This document shows positions 22,458-33,097 of a stretch of 64,000 bases of DNA, piece by piece. The notes under the pieces were generated by a model. It searched no databases. It was not told where the DNA came from and was given only the letters and a program-made list of their open reading frames with translations. The position numbers and the translations under genes are program-made. Origin of the DNA: Ashinkailepas kermadecensis (lineage: Eukaryota; Arthropoda; Thecostraca; Neolepadidae); contig JAOTOM010003865.1 in NCBI GenBank assembly GCA_034440615.1, forward strand, positions 62,001 to 126,000. Reading direction: 5' to 3'. Position 1 is the first letter of the stretch; the number at the start of each line of letters is the position of its first letter.

Positions 22458-22746
22458 TGCCGCCGCCCAAGGCGATGGTGCACATCAACCCGATCCAGAT
22501 CATCGTCGACCCGGTCACCGTGCTGTGGCTGAACGCGTTCGCGTGCAACCTGACGCGTTCGCTGTCGCCGTCGGCCGGCGCGGCACCGCCCTACGTGGAC
22601 CTGCGCCTGGAGGCGATCATGCCGCGCGTGGTGCTGGAGACCACGCTCGACTACCCGCTGCAGCGCGACCGGCCCAGCACGCTGCATCTGCAGACGACGC
22701 GCGTGCTCATCTGCAACTACCGCTCGCCGGACCCCACCGCGCCCGG
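22458..22746 (+). CDS. BLTP3: BLTP3 exon e
   Basis: The exon has 289 bp, enters in phase 1 and ends in phase 2. Acceptor ctcaccacag; donor CCGG|gtacgt. It encodes VTVLWLNAFACNLTRSLSPS and YVDLRLEAIMPRVVLETTLD, matching vertebrate ILWLNQFLLDLKQSL and VDVRVDGLMLKFVIPSE. It ends with a stretch of the ICNYRSPDP type that corresponds to the vertebrate CPNCRHSD region. Confidence 0.95.
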
Positions 22747-23088
22747 GTACGTGTGACGACCGTCCGACCTCACGTGACCCGCCCTGCCCCGCCGGCACCC
22801 CACCTGGATACATATGACACCCACTGGCCATGTCGAGTCACGTGAGACCCAAACTACGGTCAGGTGCGTGCCTGTCACCGCACGGCCTGCACCAACTCCG
22901 CTATTTCCCGCGTGTGGCGCTGGGTGACCGACGTGTCTCCGGCTCTAGTCCCCCACATGGGCCCCTGCGTGCCCATCCGTCGGGAGGATCGACTCGGTCC
23001 ACTTGGGTACATCTGTCCGTGGCTGCCTGGTCGGCGGCTGGTGGCGCCTGCGTGTCCCTCTCGCTGACAGCCGTATCCGCCCCCGCAG

Positions 23089-23216
23089 TTCGCTGGCCGG
23101 CCTCACCAAGTGCTTGGAGCGACTGCAGGCGGGCGAGTTGGCGTTCGGCTCTGCATTTCCAGCGCGCGACGCCGATCTTCAGGTGGTGCCCGACCGACTG
23201 GTGCAGCATACACTCG
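23089..23216 (+). CDS. BLTP3: BLTP3 exon f
   Basis: The exon has 128 bp, enters in phase 2 and ends in phase 1. Acceptor cgcccccgcag. The chosen donor is the first CTCG|gtacga, which alone keeps phase with exon g. It encodes SLAGLTKCLERLQAGELAFG and VVPDRLVQHTL, matching the vertebrate LEALFQDFKDCDFFSK...HPIFQRHA segment. The exon's last 20 bp and the donor are the first unit of a 25-bp minisatellite, so about ten identical donor sequences follow. Confidence 0.85.
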
Positions 23217-23455
23217 GTACGACTGGTGCAGCATACACTCGGTACGACTGGTGCACCTGCAGCATGCACTCGGTACGACTGGTGCACCATACACTTGGTA
23301 CGACTGGTGCGGTATATACTCGGTACGACTGGTGCACCATACACTCGGTACGACTGGTGCGGCATATACTCGGTACGACTGGCGCACCATACACTCGGTA
23401 CGACTGGTGCGGCATACACTCGGTACGACTGGTGCGGCATGCACTCGGTACACCG
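23192..23455. repeat. 25-bp minisatellite carrying the donor of exon f
   Basis: About ten units of the form actggtgcagcatacactcg plus gtacg. Each unit repeats the end of exon f and its 5' splice site (CTCG|gtacga). The array stays open in the exon's reading frame until about 23512. A donor three units downstream would add 75 bp in frame. Confidence 0.95.
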
Positions 23456-23679
23456 TTCCTGCGCCGTCTGTCTGACGTGTATGCTGTCTGGGACTGTTCG
23501 TATGGTGTCTGAGAAACTCTGGATATGTCTCTGCGTACTACCAGATAGACCCTGGCACTGTCTGGGTGGTGTTAGACACACTGTCTGGATGTGTCTGGGT
23601 GATGCCTGACAGTCTGGGTTCGTGTCCGGTGTTGATCGGCTGGTGCCCGACCATACGGTGCCTGATTCTGGCGCTGTGT
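23456..23679. other. intron f-g between two minisatellites
   Basis: No gene. Loose repeats of gtgtctgggtgatgcc / ctgggtggtg words are visible. Confidence 0.5.
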
Positions 23680-25475
23680 TCAGTGCACAACCCTACCGAG
23701 GTGGTGTGGCAGACCTTGAAATGTTCGGCCCTGCCGAGGTGGTGTGGCAGACCTGGAAGTGTACGACCCATCCAAGATGGTGTGGCGGACCTAGAGTGTA
23801 CGACCCTGCCGAGGTGGTGCGGCAGACCTGGAAGTGTACGGCCCTGCCGAGGTGGTGCGGCAGACCTAGAGTGTACGACCCTGTCGAGGTGGTGCGGCAG
23901 ACCTGGAAGTGTACGGCCCTGCCGAGGTGGTGCGGCAGACCTAGAGTGTACGACCCTGTCGAGGTGGTGCGGCAAACCTGGAAGTGTACGGCCCTGCCGA
24001 GGTGGTGTGGCAGACCTGGAAGTGTACGGCCCTGCCGAAGTGGTGTGGCGGACCTGGAAGTGTACGGCCCTGCCGAGGTGGTGTGGCAGACCTGGAAGTG
24101 TACGGCCCTGCCGAGGTGGTGCGGCAGACCTGGAAGTATACGGCCCTGCCGAGGTGGTGCGGCAGACCTGGAAGTGTACGGCCCTGCCGAGGTGGTGTGG
24201 CGGACCGGGAAGTGTACGGCCTTGCCGAGGTGGTGTGGCAGACCTGGAAGTGTACGCCTGCCGAGGTGGTGTGGCAGACCTGGAAGTGTACGGCCCTGCC
24301 GAGATGGTGTGGCGGACCTAGAGTGTACGACCCTGCCGAAGTGGTGTGGCGGACCTGGAAGTGTACGGACCTGCCGAGGTGGTGTGGCGGACCTGGAAGT
24401 GTACGGCCCTGCCGAGGTGGTGTGGCAGACCTGGAAGTGTACGGCCCTGCCGAGGTGGTGTGGCAGACCTGAGTGTACGGCCCTGGTGACCTGGAAGTGT
24501 ACGGCCCTGCCGAGGTGGTGTGGCAGACCTGGAAGTGTACGGCCCTGCCGAGGTGGTGTGGCAGACCTGGAAGTGTACGGCCCTGCCGAGGTGGTGTGGC
24601 AGACCTGGAAGTGTACGGCCCTGCCGAGGTGGTGTGGCAGACTGGAAGTGACGGTGTGGGGGGGGGGGGGGTGACCTGGAAGTGTACGGCCCTGCCGAGG
24701 TGGTGTGGCGGACCTGGAAGTGTACGGCCCGGATTTGCCGAGGTGGTGTGGCAGATCTGGAAGTGTACGGCCCTGCCGAGGTGGTGTGGCAGATCTGGAA
24801 GTGTACGGCCCTGCCGAGGGGGTGGGCAGATCTGGAAGTGTACGGCCCTGCCGAGGTGGTGTGGCAGACCTGGAAGTGTACGACCCATCCGAGATGGTGT
24901 GGCGGACCTAGAGTGTACGACCCTGCCGAGGTGGTGTGGAGGACCTGGAAGCGTACGGCCCTGCCGAGGTGGTGTGGCGGACCTGGAAGTGTACGGCCCT
25001 GCCGAGGTGGTATGGCAGACATGGAAGTGTACGACCCATCCGAGATGGTGTGGCGGACCTAGAGTGTACGACCCTGCCGAGGTGGTGTGGCAGACCTGGA
25101 AGTGTACAGCCCTGCCGAGGTGGTGTGGAAGACCTGGAAGTGTACGGCCCTGCCGAGGTGGTGTGGCAGACCTGGAAGTGTACGGCCCTGCCGAGGTGGT
25201 GTGGCAGACCTGGAAGTGTACGACCCAGCTGAGATGGTGTGGCGGACCTAGAGTGTACGACCCTGCCGAGGTGGGGTGGCAGACCTGGAAGTGTACGGCA
25301 CTGCCGAGGTGGTGTGGCTAACCTGGAAGTGTACGGCCCCGCCGAGGTGGTGTGGCGGACCTGGAAGTGTACGGCCCTGCCGAGGTGGTGAGGCGGACCT
25401 GGAAGTGTACGGCCCTGCCGAGGTGGTGTGGCAGACCTGGAAGTATTCGGCCATGCCGAGGTGGTGTTGGGGGCT
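23680..25475. repeat. 1.8-kb minisatellite of a 38-bp unit
   Basis: About 47 units contain gaggtggtgtggcagacctg and gaagtgtacggccctgcc. A variant block with acccatccgagatggtgtgg and ggacctagagtgtacgac recurs several times (near 23760, 24885, 25030 and 25215), which indicates higher-order amplification. Long open frames cross it on both strands because 38-bp units cycle through three frames without stops; they are not genes. Confidence 0.97.
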
Positions 25476-26633
25476 TTGAATGGCATCATTGTACTCCAGC
25501 CAATGTACTCGCATCACATTTCTTGTGATGTGTGATCAATTCACTCACACAACGTGTGAGTGAGTTGTTCACAACACACACATCAACTCACTCACTCACA
25601 CAACGTGAGTTTAATCCGTGACATGGAATCTCGTGATCAACTGGGAATATTATGTGAAACATGTTCTACGATGCTTGCGATATATATTAGGCAAATTATG
25701 TATATTGCTCGTAGTCGGCATGTACCGAAGACAGGAAGGCCATGTAGTTCAAGCCTCCACGCTGTGAAACGGTAAGCACGGCTTTTATTTCCGGCGGTGT
25801 ATTCCATCTTGGCTGCTCAGGGTTTGTTTCCAGATCAACTGCACCGATCGTTGGCGGCTGAAATCTTCGTGGTGTGGGTTGAATGACGAAAAATTCCAGG
25901 CGCTCTGATCCGAACTCGACCAAACGTCGTTACCACCGGATGGTATATCAGGGTTTTATTCCGCACACGCCACCACCACTTCCGGGAAATCACTGGCGAG
26001 CCCATGCTCCTCGAGCGCGTCGAACTTTGAAGTGCTAATGGGTTCCCAGCATGATAACAGCCAGACTTGAACGCTCCATATCTACCCGTTACTGGAATTA
26101 TATGATCCGGTGCTGAGCGGGTCTTTTCAGCATCAATTTGACGTCACCCTCCCCTGGAGTGAAGAGTACTGGTCTTTGTGGTGATATGCGTGTCATTGCA
26201 TGTAAGTACTGCATTATGGATTGAAAAATGGGGACGTTTATGGCCGTTCCAGTGAGTAGCGTTCGCACGTGCGTTTGCCCAAGAGAGGATGGATTTGAAC
26301 GTGTGGTGGCCACGTGTGCATGGTGTTAACGGCGTAGAGACTGGCTGGGATGATGTGACCGGGTTGTGTGGATGTTGGGACGCTCGAACTCTCAGGAGAC
26401 CAATCTTGGCAAGGTGTGAATACTGTTTGGTGTTATCTGATGTGGTATCTGCTCCCAAGCATTTGACATTTAAGGTTTACTCGTCCAATGCTGTAAGTTT
26501 GGAAATCCAGAGCCTCTGCACGGATGCTAATCCTTCGTTGCTAATTGGTTGTGTTGCCAGTTAGTGGTGTTTGTTGGAAGGCGCGCACGACTGATGTCGT
26601 CGGTGGCCGACTCACCCGACTGGTGTTCCCCAG
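25476..26633. other. intron f-g, last part
   Basis: Around 25525-25620 there are imperfect short repeats of ctcactcacacaacgtg. No exon is recognised before the acceptor at 26633. Confidence 0.5.
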
Positions 26634-27569
26634 GCAAAGACCACGTGCAGCCGAGCGCCGCCGACGTGGTGGCGTCGGTGGCCGACTTCCGGCGCGGCCT
26701 CCCCAGCCACCTGCTGTGGGAGGAGCCGCGCGACATCGTCTTCATGCACATGGACCCGTTCTGGGCGGACTTCTACGGCACGTCGGCGGTGCGCCACCGG
26801 CCGGTGCCGCTGCTGGACGCCATCCCCGTCTCCATGTGGGTGTACCATCACCGCGGAACGGCGGCCGGCGGCGACGACGGCCGCGCCAGCGATCTCACCA
26901 TGATGCTGCACGTGCCGAGCCTTATCAGCCTGCAGCTCAACCACTTCCAGTACCTGTTCGTGCTGCGCCAGCTGGAGCGGCTGGCCGAGATGTCGGCGTG
27001 CCTGACGCTGGACGCCGAGCGGCTGCTGGGCGCCGCCGGCGCCGGCACGCAGTGCGTCAGCGCCGCGCTGCCGCAGGTCGACATCAGCCTGCTGATGCCG
27101 TGCCTGCTCTCCAGCAAGGACTCGTCCGGCGGCGACCTGTCCGTCTTCCCCGACTCGTCCAGCATGGCCAGCTTCCAGGAGGCGGGCGCGCCGCCGGCGC
27201 GCGTCGACTCGCTGTCGGAGGTGACGGCGGCGCTGCTGCCGGCCGACCCCGGCGACGAGCCGCTGCTCAACAACCACTTGGCGCCGACGCCGACGCCGAC
27301 GCCGCCGCGCTCCGCGGCCGGCCGAGCCGTGCCCGTCACGCTGGTGAGCCAGTCGAGCGGCGCCGGCGCGTCGCCCACGCCCGGCGTGCAGCTCGCCGAA
27401 CTGGGCGTCGGCCTCAGTCAGGTGAAGAAGGGCTTCAACAGCTTCCTCTCGTCCATCGACTCGGCGCTTAAGAGCCCCGAAGACCAGAGCGACACCATGT
27501 CCATCATGTCGGACATGTCGTCCGACTCGGACAGCTACGTCCTTCTCAACTTGGAGCTGGACAAGTCAG
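26634..27569 (+). CDS. BLTP3: BLTP3 exon g (largest exon)
   Basis: The exon has 936 bp, enters in phase 1 and ends in phase 1. Acceptor gttccccag; donor TCAG|gtcagt. It encodes FMHMDPFWADFYG and PVPLLDAIPVSMWVYHH, matching vertebrate VYFSQFWIDYEG...FVDSFPLSIWI. LISLQLNHFQYLFVLRQLER follows, matching VSMQINHYQYLLLLFL. The second half is a low-complexity Ala/Pro/Thr linker, then VKKGFNSFLSSIDSALKSPE and an acidic Ser-rich stretch SDTMSIMSDMSSDSDSY, likely disordered and phosphorylatable. GC content is very high. Confidence 0.97.
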
Positions 27570-28258
27570 GTCAGTATAGCCAGCTGAGGCTCAGGTCTGT
27601 GCGGTGTAATCAGCTAGCGCCTAGCTGAGTTAACTCGGTGTAGTCCACTAGAACCTCGCTGTTTTAGTGTATCGTATTCGGGTAGGCCTTTAGAAGGCCT
27701 GCTCGGTGTTCTTGGTCGGTCACCGAAGTCACGTTCAGGTGGGTGTCGGATATAAGAGTCTGCAACTTTTCCCATGAAAATATCAACAAAACCTTCAAAC
27801 TGCAAATACACCACATCAAGCTGCAAATGCACCACATCAAGATGCAAATACACCACTTGCATATATGGTACAATGCAGTTTTAGTTCCGGATAGCATCTA
27901 GCACCGCTACACAGACCTCAGATGACAAGGAGAACTGAAGGACTTCGTGTTCGCCACATCGCTGCGTTGCGATGATAAGATGACAAAGTAAACTTATGAT
28001 AGAATGTGGCGACCCCATTGTATCGTCGTGCATCTCGAAGATGCGCTGGTGTATAGCTGTGTAATATGTAAGTAAAGAACAAGTGGCACTACTGAACGTG
28101 TAAATACTTATCTTTTGTACGTTTTCCGCCCCACCTTCGGAATTTCAGCACACCGTCCGCCGTAGACGCAGCACTGGATGTTGGATGTCGTGGGGCGGTG
28201 TTCCTTCGGGCCGGTGGTGTGGCTCCTGAACGTTGACCGGTGCACCGTCGTCCGGCAG
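27570..28258. other. intron g-h
   Basis: 689 bp. A small tandem repeat with caaatacaccaca and tcaagctgc lies at 27800-27860. Nothing else is recognised. Confidence 0.6.
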
Positions 28259-28389
28259 ACTCCGTCGATCCTCTGTTTGTGGTGGAGGGGGCGCTGAAGC
28301 GGGTGCCGTCGGTGGAGATCGCCAGCGAGGTGACCGAGGACACACACAGTGAGGTGTCGCTCTCGTCGGCCATGCGCAAGCGCGACGTG
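28259..28389 (+). CDS. BLTP3: BLTP3 exon h
   Basis: The exon has 131 bp, enters in phase 1 and ends in phase 0. Acceptor gtccggcag; donor GTG|gtgagt. It encodes VDPLFVVEGALKRVPSVEIA and TEDTHSEVSLSSAMRKRDV, a linker-type segment before the next beta-groove module. Confidence 0.9.
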
Positions 28390-28394
28390 GTGAG

Positions 28395-28750
28395 TTGCGC
28401 GCCGGCCGGCCCGCACTGCCGGCCCCGGCACACACTGACGTGGCTGGTACATCCGTACTGCCGGCCCCGGCACACACTGACGTGGCTGGCACATCCGTAC
28501 TGCCAGCCCCGGCACACACTGACGTGGCTGGTACATCCGTACTGCCAGCCCCGGCACGCACTGACGTGGCTAGTACATCCGTACTGCCGGCCCCGGCACA
28601 CCTGACGTGGCTGGTACATCCGTACTGCCAGCCCCGGCACACACTGACGTGGCTGGCACATCCGTACTGCCAGCCCCGGCACACACTGACGTGGCTGGTA
28701 CATCCGTACTGCCAGCCCCGGCACGCACTGACGTGACTGGTACATCCGTA
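28395..28750. repeat. 42-bp minisatellite just after exon h
   Basis: About eight units contain ggccccggcacacactgacg and tggctggtacatccgtactg. Each unit has tgacgtgg, like the end of exon h (cgacgtgg). The array may therefore derive from the exon-intron border, but the donor gtgagt itself is not preserved. Confidence 0.92.
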
Positions 28751-28904
28751 CTGATACGCCACGATAACCAGGCATGTTCATTTTAGTTGATCGGAAGCTT
28801 GCAGAAAATCAAATAAGTTGTGCGGCACCACAAACATTTGATACAGTGCTACGCCCATCTGACATCGCGCCACGCTTGTCTGATACCGCACCACACCGCA
28901 CCAC

Positions 28905-29185
28905 ACCCATCGGCACCGCACCACACCACACCACACCACACCACACCACACCACACCACACCACACCACACCACACCACACCACACCACACCACACCACA
29001 CCACACCACACCACACCACACCACACCACACCACACCACACCACACCACACCACACCACACCCACCGACACCACACCACACCCACCGACACCGCACCACA
29101 CCCACCGACACCGCACCACACCCACCGACACCACACCACACCCACCGACACCGCACCATACCCACCGACCCCGCACCACGCCGTC
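28905..29185. repeat. (CCACA)n pentamer array with a 20-bp higher-order end
   Basis: A pure (ccaca)n tract spans about 28915-29065. About six units of roughly 20 bp follow, made of cccaccgacaccgcaccaca. Frames such as repeated TTPHH cross it by chance. Confidence 0.96.
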
Positions 29186-29238
29186 TGTCACGCTCCGCCA
29201 GTATGACCGCGGCCAGCTGACCGGCCGCCGGTCGGCAG

Positions 29239-29373
29239 ATATCGGCGCTGACGCTGCGGCTGGGCCGGCTGGAACTGGTACAACAGGGTCGCGGCACCAG
29301 CTCCTCTCTGAAGCTCAACGTCGGCCACCTGTCGACCGAGGAGTGCTCCGCCATCGGCTGGGACGAGTTCCAG
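29239..29373 (+). CDS. BLTP3: BLTP3 exon i
   Basis: The exon has 135 bp, phase 0 on both sides. Acceptor ggtcggcag; donor TTCCAG|gtcagt. It encodes ISALTLRLGRLELVQQGRG and LNVGHLSTEECSAIGWDEFQ, matching the vertebrate VVVFKITGVNGEIDIRG...QVNQVTPDQLGNISLRHYL order. The 3' end and donor are the founder unit of a 35-bp minisatellite. Confidence 0.92.
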
Positions 29374-29655
29374 GTCAGTGCTCCGCCATCCGCTGGGACG
29401 AGTTCCAGGTCAGTGTTCTACCATCCGCTGGGATAAGTTCCAGGTCAGTGCTCTACCATCCGCTGGGATAAGTTCCAGGTTAGTGCTCTACCATCCGCTG
29501 GGATAAGTTCCAGGTTAGTGCTCTACCATCCGCTGGGATAAGTTCCAGGTTAGTGCTCTACCATCCGCTGGGATAAGTTCCAGCCCAGTGCTCCACCATC
29601 CGCTGGGATAAGTTCCAGGTCAGTGTTCCGCGATCCGCTGGGACAAGTTCCAGGG
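29345..29655. repeat. 35-bp minisatellite carrying the donor of exon i
   Basis: About nine units follow the pattern ccatccgctgggayragttc plus caggtcagtg or caggttagtg. Each repeats the end of exon i and an intact donor (CAG|gtcagt or CAG|gttagt). The donor decoys continue almost to the end of the array. One unit reads cagcccagt and has lost the site. Confidence 0.96.
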
Positions 29656-30559
29656 GAGCGCGCCGCCATTAGATGAGGGGAATTTCATAGATATCCGTGT
29701 CCAAGGCAATAAGGCATCAGAGGGATCCGGTGCGATTTGTTTGGACTGATGTAAATTGGTTATCGTTATGTACGCATACGTATGCCAATGGGTACGTACA
29801 CTTTATTATTTCGGTATTCGCACAACTTGTAAGCCCCCACCCCCCAAAAAAGAAGAGACGTATATGTATATATAACATGTATCCACCACCGGCTTCGCTG
29901 CGAAAATCAAAACACGTGTGAAAATAACTATTTCAGCCGTGTCATGTCATGACATGGCACGACGACACCCATGTAATGTTCTTCGGTTGCAATATTCTTA
30001 TTTTCGTCGAAAAAGGAGTGGAATTTGAAATTTGCAAGCATTTGATGCGGCAATAAATGTTCCCGAACGGCAAGCACATCGCGGACGGTCAATAACAGAG
30101 TGGGAAACGTTGTCATCGTGACGTTCGTAAGTTGTGAACATGGGGATAATAACCCCCGGTATGGTCATTCATATTTTAGAGGTTAGCACGTCGAAAAAGT
30201 AATACTGCACTGTGACGTCATCTCAAAACTTCGTGACGTAACCAAAGGTTTTTTTGTAAAGAATGCTCCACCGAAGTGGCACCAGGTTTAAACTCGTTCA
30301 ATTTGAAGTTGCCTCACTCTATTTGAAGTATTGAGTATTGATGCTCAGTCAGGCGTTCCTAATTCCAGCTCGCTGTCGCTGTTCACACTGATTTAAGCCC
30401 ACCGAGTTGTAACGACCCACACGACTCGAATATGAACATTAACACGTCGGTGTGTAATGGAAGGTACGGTCGTCATTCATCACTGTGTCGTGCTCTGTAG
30501 TGCCATTCATCACCATCAGTGACCGGCGAGCGCCCACACTCCGCTGCGTCGGCTGATGT
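29656..30559. other. intron i-j, no gene recognised
   Basis: AT-richer sequence with an A run near 29845 and a short palindromic tgtcatgtcatgacatgg at 29940-29957. No exon or element identified. Confidence 0.5.
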
Positions 30560-31034
30560 GCTGGCGTAATGTCGTCAGGTGTGCTGACGTAGTGACGTCA
30601 GATGTACCGGCGTAATGGCGTCAGGTGTGCTGACGTGGTGACGACAAGTGTACTGGCGTAATGTCGTCAGGTGTGCTGGTGTAGTGACGTTAGATGTGTT
30701 GGTATAATATCGTCAGGTGTGCTGGTGTAGTGACGTCAGGTGTGTTGATATAATGTCGTCAGGTGTGCTGGCGTAGTGACGTCAGATGTGCTGGCGTAAT
30801 GTCGTCAGGTGTGCTGGAGTAGTGACGTCAGATGTGTTGGTATAATGTCGCCAGGTGTGCTGGCGTTGTGACGTCAGATGTGTTGGTATAATGTCGCCAG
30901 GTGTGCTGGCGTAGTGACGTCAGGTGTGTTGGTATAATGTCGTCAGGTGTGCCGGCGTGGTGTTGTCAGATATGTTGGTATAATGTCGTCAGGTGTGCCG
31001 GCGTGGTGACGCCAGATGTGCGCGTGTCCGCCAG
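30560..31034. repeat. 46-bp minisatellite carrying the acceptor of exon j
   Basis: About ten units contain gtgtgctggcgtagtgacg, then tcagatgtgttggtataatg and tcgccag. The true acceptor gtgtccgccag|G is the end of the last unit. The array is therefore tandem copies of the intron's own 3' terminus, each with a usable cag|g. Confidence 0.95.
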
Positions 31035-31154
31035 GCCAAGTTCCAGTTACGCACCAAGGGCTGGCAGGGTCCGGACCTGGCCGCCGGACCCTGCAGTATC
31101 CGATTGAGGATGGACAACACGTTCGTGGCTGTGCCCAACCAGCGTCAGCACAAG
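31035..31154 (+). CDS. BLTP3: BLTP3 exon j
   Basis: The exon has 120 bp, phase 0 on both sides. Donor AAG|gtgcgt. The start at 31035 is chosen because it alone gives phase 0 in the frame KFQLRTKGWQGPDLAAGPCS ... IRLRMDNTFVAV. This matches vertebrate KSSPEISLRFESGPGAVIHS. The alternative cag at 31012-31014 breaks phase. Confidence 0.85.
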
Positions 31155-31548
31155 GTGCGTGGCAGTGCGGTCGACGCAGACACCACCGCTCCGTTCTGGC
31201 CGGCCTGTGCCGGAGGTGCACATGCGTACAATGTGCACGCACACTGTGCATGCACAGCCGGGATACTGTTAGGTCTCGTCACGCGGTGCGATGCCTGCTC
31301 CCGATGCCCCACAGATGCACAAAGCCGTTCGGCTGAATTTCTGTCCCGATTAGCTTTGGTTGTTGATATTGGGTGCAGCAGCCCGGCCAGGTCACTGGCC
31401 GACGGGCCCACCCAGTCCCGAGTAAGCTTCCAACTGGAGGCCTGCTGTTGCGAAATGCAGCGTGCTACCCACTATGCTGCCGGGTGGTATTTGCAGCTGC
31501 ACCGTACCAGGTCCCAGTTCGCCACGTTAATGCAGCACACTTTGGCAG
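31155..31548. other. intron j-k
   Basis: 394 bp with no repeats or elements recognised. A gtgcacgcacactgtgcatgc stretch near 31231 is an imperfect palindrome. Confidence 0.6.
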
Positions 31549-31686
31549 ATCAATGTCCGGGAGCAGTTGAAGAGCGCACTGGAGGTGCGCGCCAGTGACC
31601 TGGAGCTGAGCCTGCTCATGAGCACCGTCACCAACCTGACCGACTTCATAGAGGACGAGCTGCTGCCCATTCCGCTGCCCATGGAG
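31549..31686 (+). CDS. BLTP3: BLTP3 exon k
   Basis: The exon has 138 bp, phase 0 on both sides. Donor ATGGAG|gtgagc. It encodes LEVRASDLELSLLMSTVTNL and TDFIEDELLPIPLPME, matching vertebrate FSTEFLTSSLMNIQHFLEDE...MPMK. The acceptor could be 31549 (ttggcag) or, six codons later, 31567 (gggagcag); both keep frame. Confidence 0.88.
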
Positions 31687-32115
31687 GTGAGCCTGCGAGG
31701 ATGTGGTGTTCTGAGCGGTGCACATGCTGAGTGTTCTCCTGTCGGCGCATGTGTCCTGCAGGAAGCCGGCCGGCATGCTTGGTCTCGGAGCGGCATCCGT
31801 ATTGGTGTTTTTGTGTTTTTTTTTATTGTAAATTTAATCCGAATTCTTGCTGGGGTGGCTTTATGTACCAGGGTTATATTGCTAAGCAGAGCTTGTTGCG
31901 TGAACCCTGGCCCCACCACCCGATCCATGAATTCCAGTTCAACGCCAGAATTTAGACCGAAAGTTTAACGTGCCGTCAATGCACCGACACGGCAGTTCTC
32001 GTCCTCAATGCCGCACCCGCACCAATCCGTCCATACTCAAGGCCACACATGTTCCAGAGTATGCGGTCTACTCGCTCCGCTGCACTGCTTGACTGTCCTG
32101 ATTGTCATGCCTACA
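31687..32115. other. intron k-l, first part
   Basis: No exon or element seen. Its right end runs into the minisatellites. Confidence 0.5.
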
Positions 32116-32595
32116 GTGAGCGTGTTCTGGTTTTCGTAGGCCACTGCAGCGTGTTCTGGCTATCATAGGCCACTGCAACGTGTTCTGGCTATCATAGGCC
32201 ACTGCAGCGTGTTCTGCCTATCATAGGCCACTGCAGCGTGTTCTGGCTATCGTAGGCCACTGCAGCGTGTTCTGGCTATCGTAGGCCACTGCAGCGTGTT
32301 CTGGCTATCATAGGCCACTGCAACGTGTTCTGGCTATCATAGGCCACTGCAGCGTGTTCTGCCTATCATAGGCCACTGCAGCGTGTTCTGGCTATCGTAG
32401 GCCACTGCAGCGTGTTCTGGCTATCGTAGGCCGCTGCAGTGTGTTCTGGCTATCATAGGCCGCTGCAGTGTGTTCTGGCTATCGTAGGCCGCTGCAGTGT
32501 GTTCTTGCTATCATAGGCCACTGCAGCGTGTTTTGGCTATCATAGGCCACTGCAGTGTGTTCTGGCTATCGTAGGCCACTGCAGCGTGTTTTCCT
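32116..32595. repeat. 29-bp minisatellite
   Basis: About 16 units contain gcgtgttctggctatcgtag and gccactgca. The array converts into a related 34-bp array on its right. Confidence 0.95.
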
Positions 32596-33040
32596 GGCTG
32601 TCGTGTCTGTGGCCACTGCAACGTGTTATAGCTGTCATGTCTGGACACTGTAGGCTGTCCTGGTTGTCGTGTCTGTAACCACTGTAGGCTGTCATGTCTG
32701 TAACCACTGTAGGCTGTCCTGGCTGTCGTGTCTGTGGCCACTGTAGGCTGTCCTGGTTATCGTATCTGTGGCCATTGTAGGCTGCCCTGGCTGTCGTGTC
32801 AGTGACCACTGTAGGCTGTCCTGGTTGTCGTGTCTGTGACCACTGTAGGCTGTCCTGGCTGTCGTGTCAGTGACCACTGTAGGCTGTCCTGGCTGTCGTG
32901 TCAGTGACCACTGGAGCCTGTCCTGGCTGTCGTGTCAGTGACCACTGGAGCCTGTCCTGGCTGTCGTGTCAGTGACCACTGGAGCCTGCCCTGACTGTCG
33001 TGTCAGTGACCACTGGAGCCTGTCCCTGCGGCTGTGGCCG
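32596..33040. repeat. 34-bp minisatellite, related to the 29-bp array
   Basis: About 13 units contain tgtcctggctgtcgtgtcag and tgaccactggagcc. Shared words with the left array (ttctggct / tcctggct, ccactg) suggest one array gave rise to the other. Each unit has a cgtgtcag that could act as a weak acceptor decoy before exon l. Confidence 0.93.
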
Positions 33041-33097
33041 TGTCAGCAGTACCGCAGCCCACGATCCTCACAGTGGTGGTGTGTCGCCTGTCGGCAG

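Noticed and set aside
23566..25517. Several frames of 120-350 codons on both strands
   Set aside because: The 38-bp unit lacks stops, so all frames stay open; peptide repeats simply mirror the DNA repeat.
26545..27471. Alternative 308-codon Arg/Ala-rich frame and antisense frames over exon g
   Set aside because: Shadows of the BLTP3 exon, which matches the family in its own frame.
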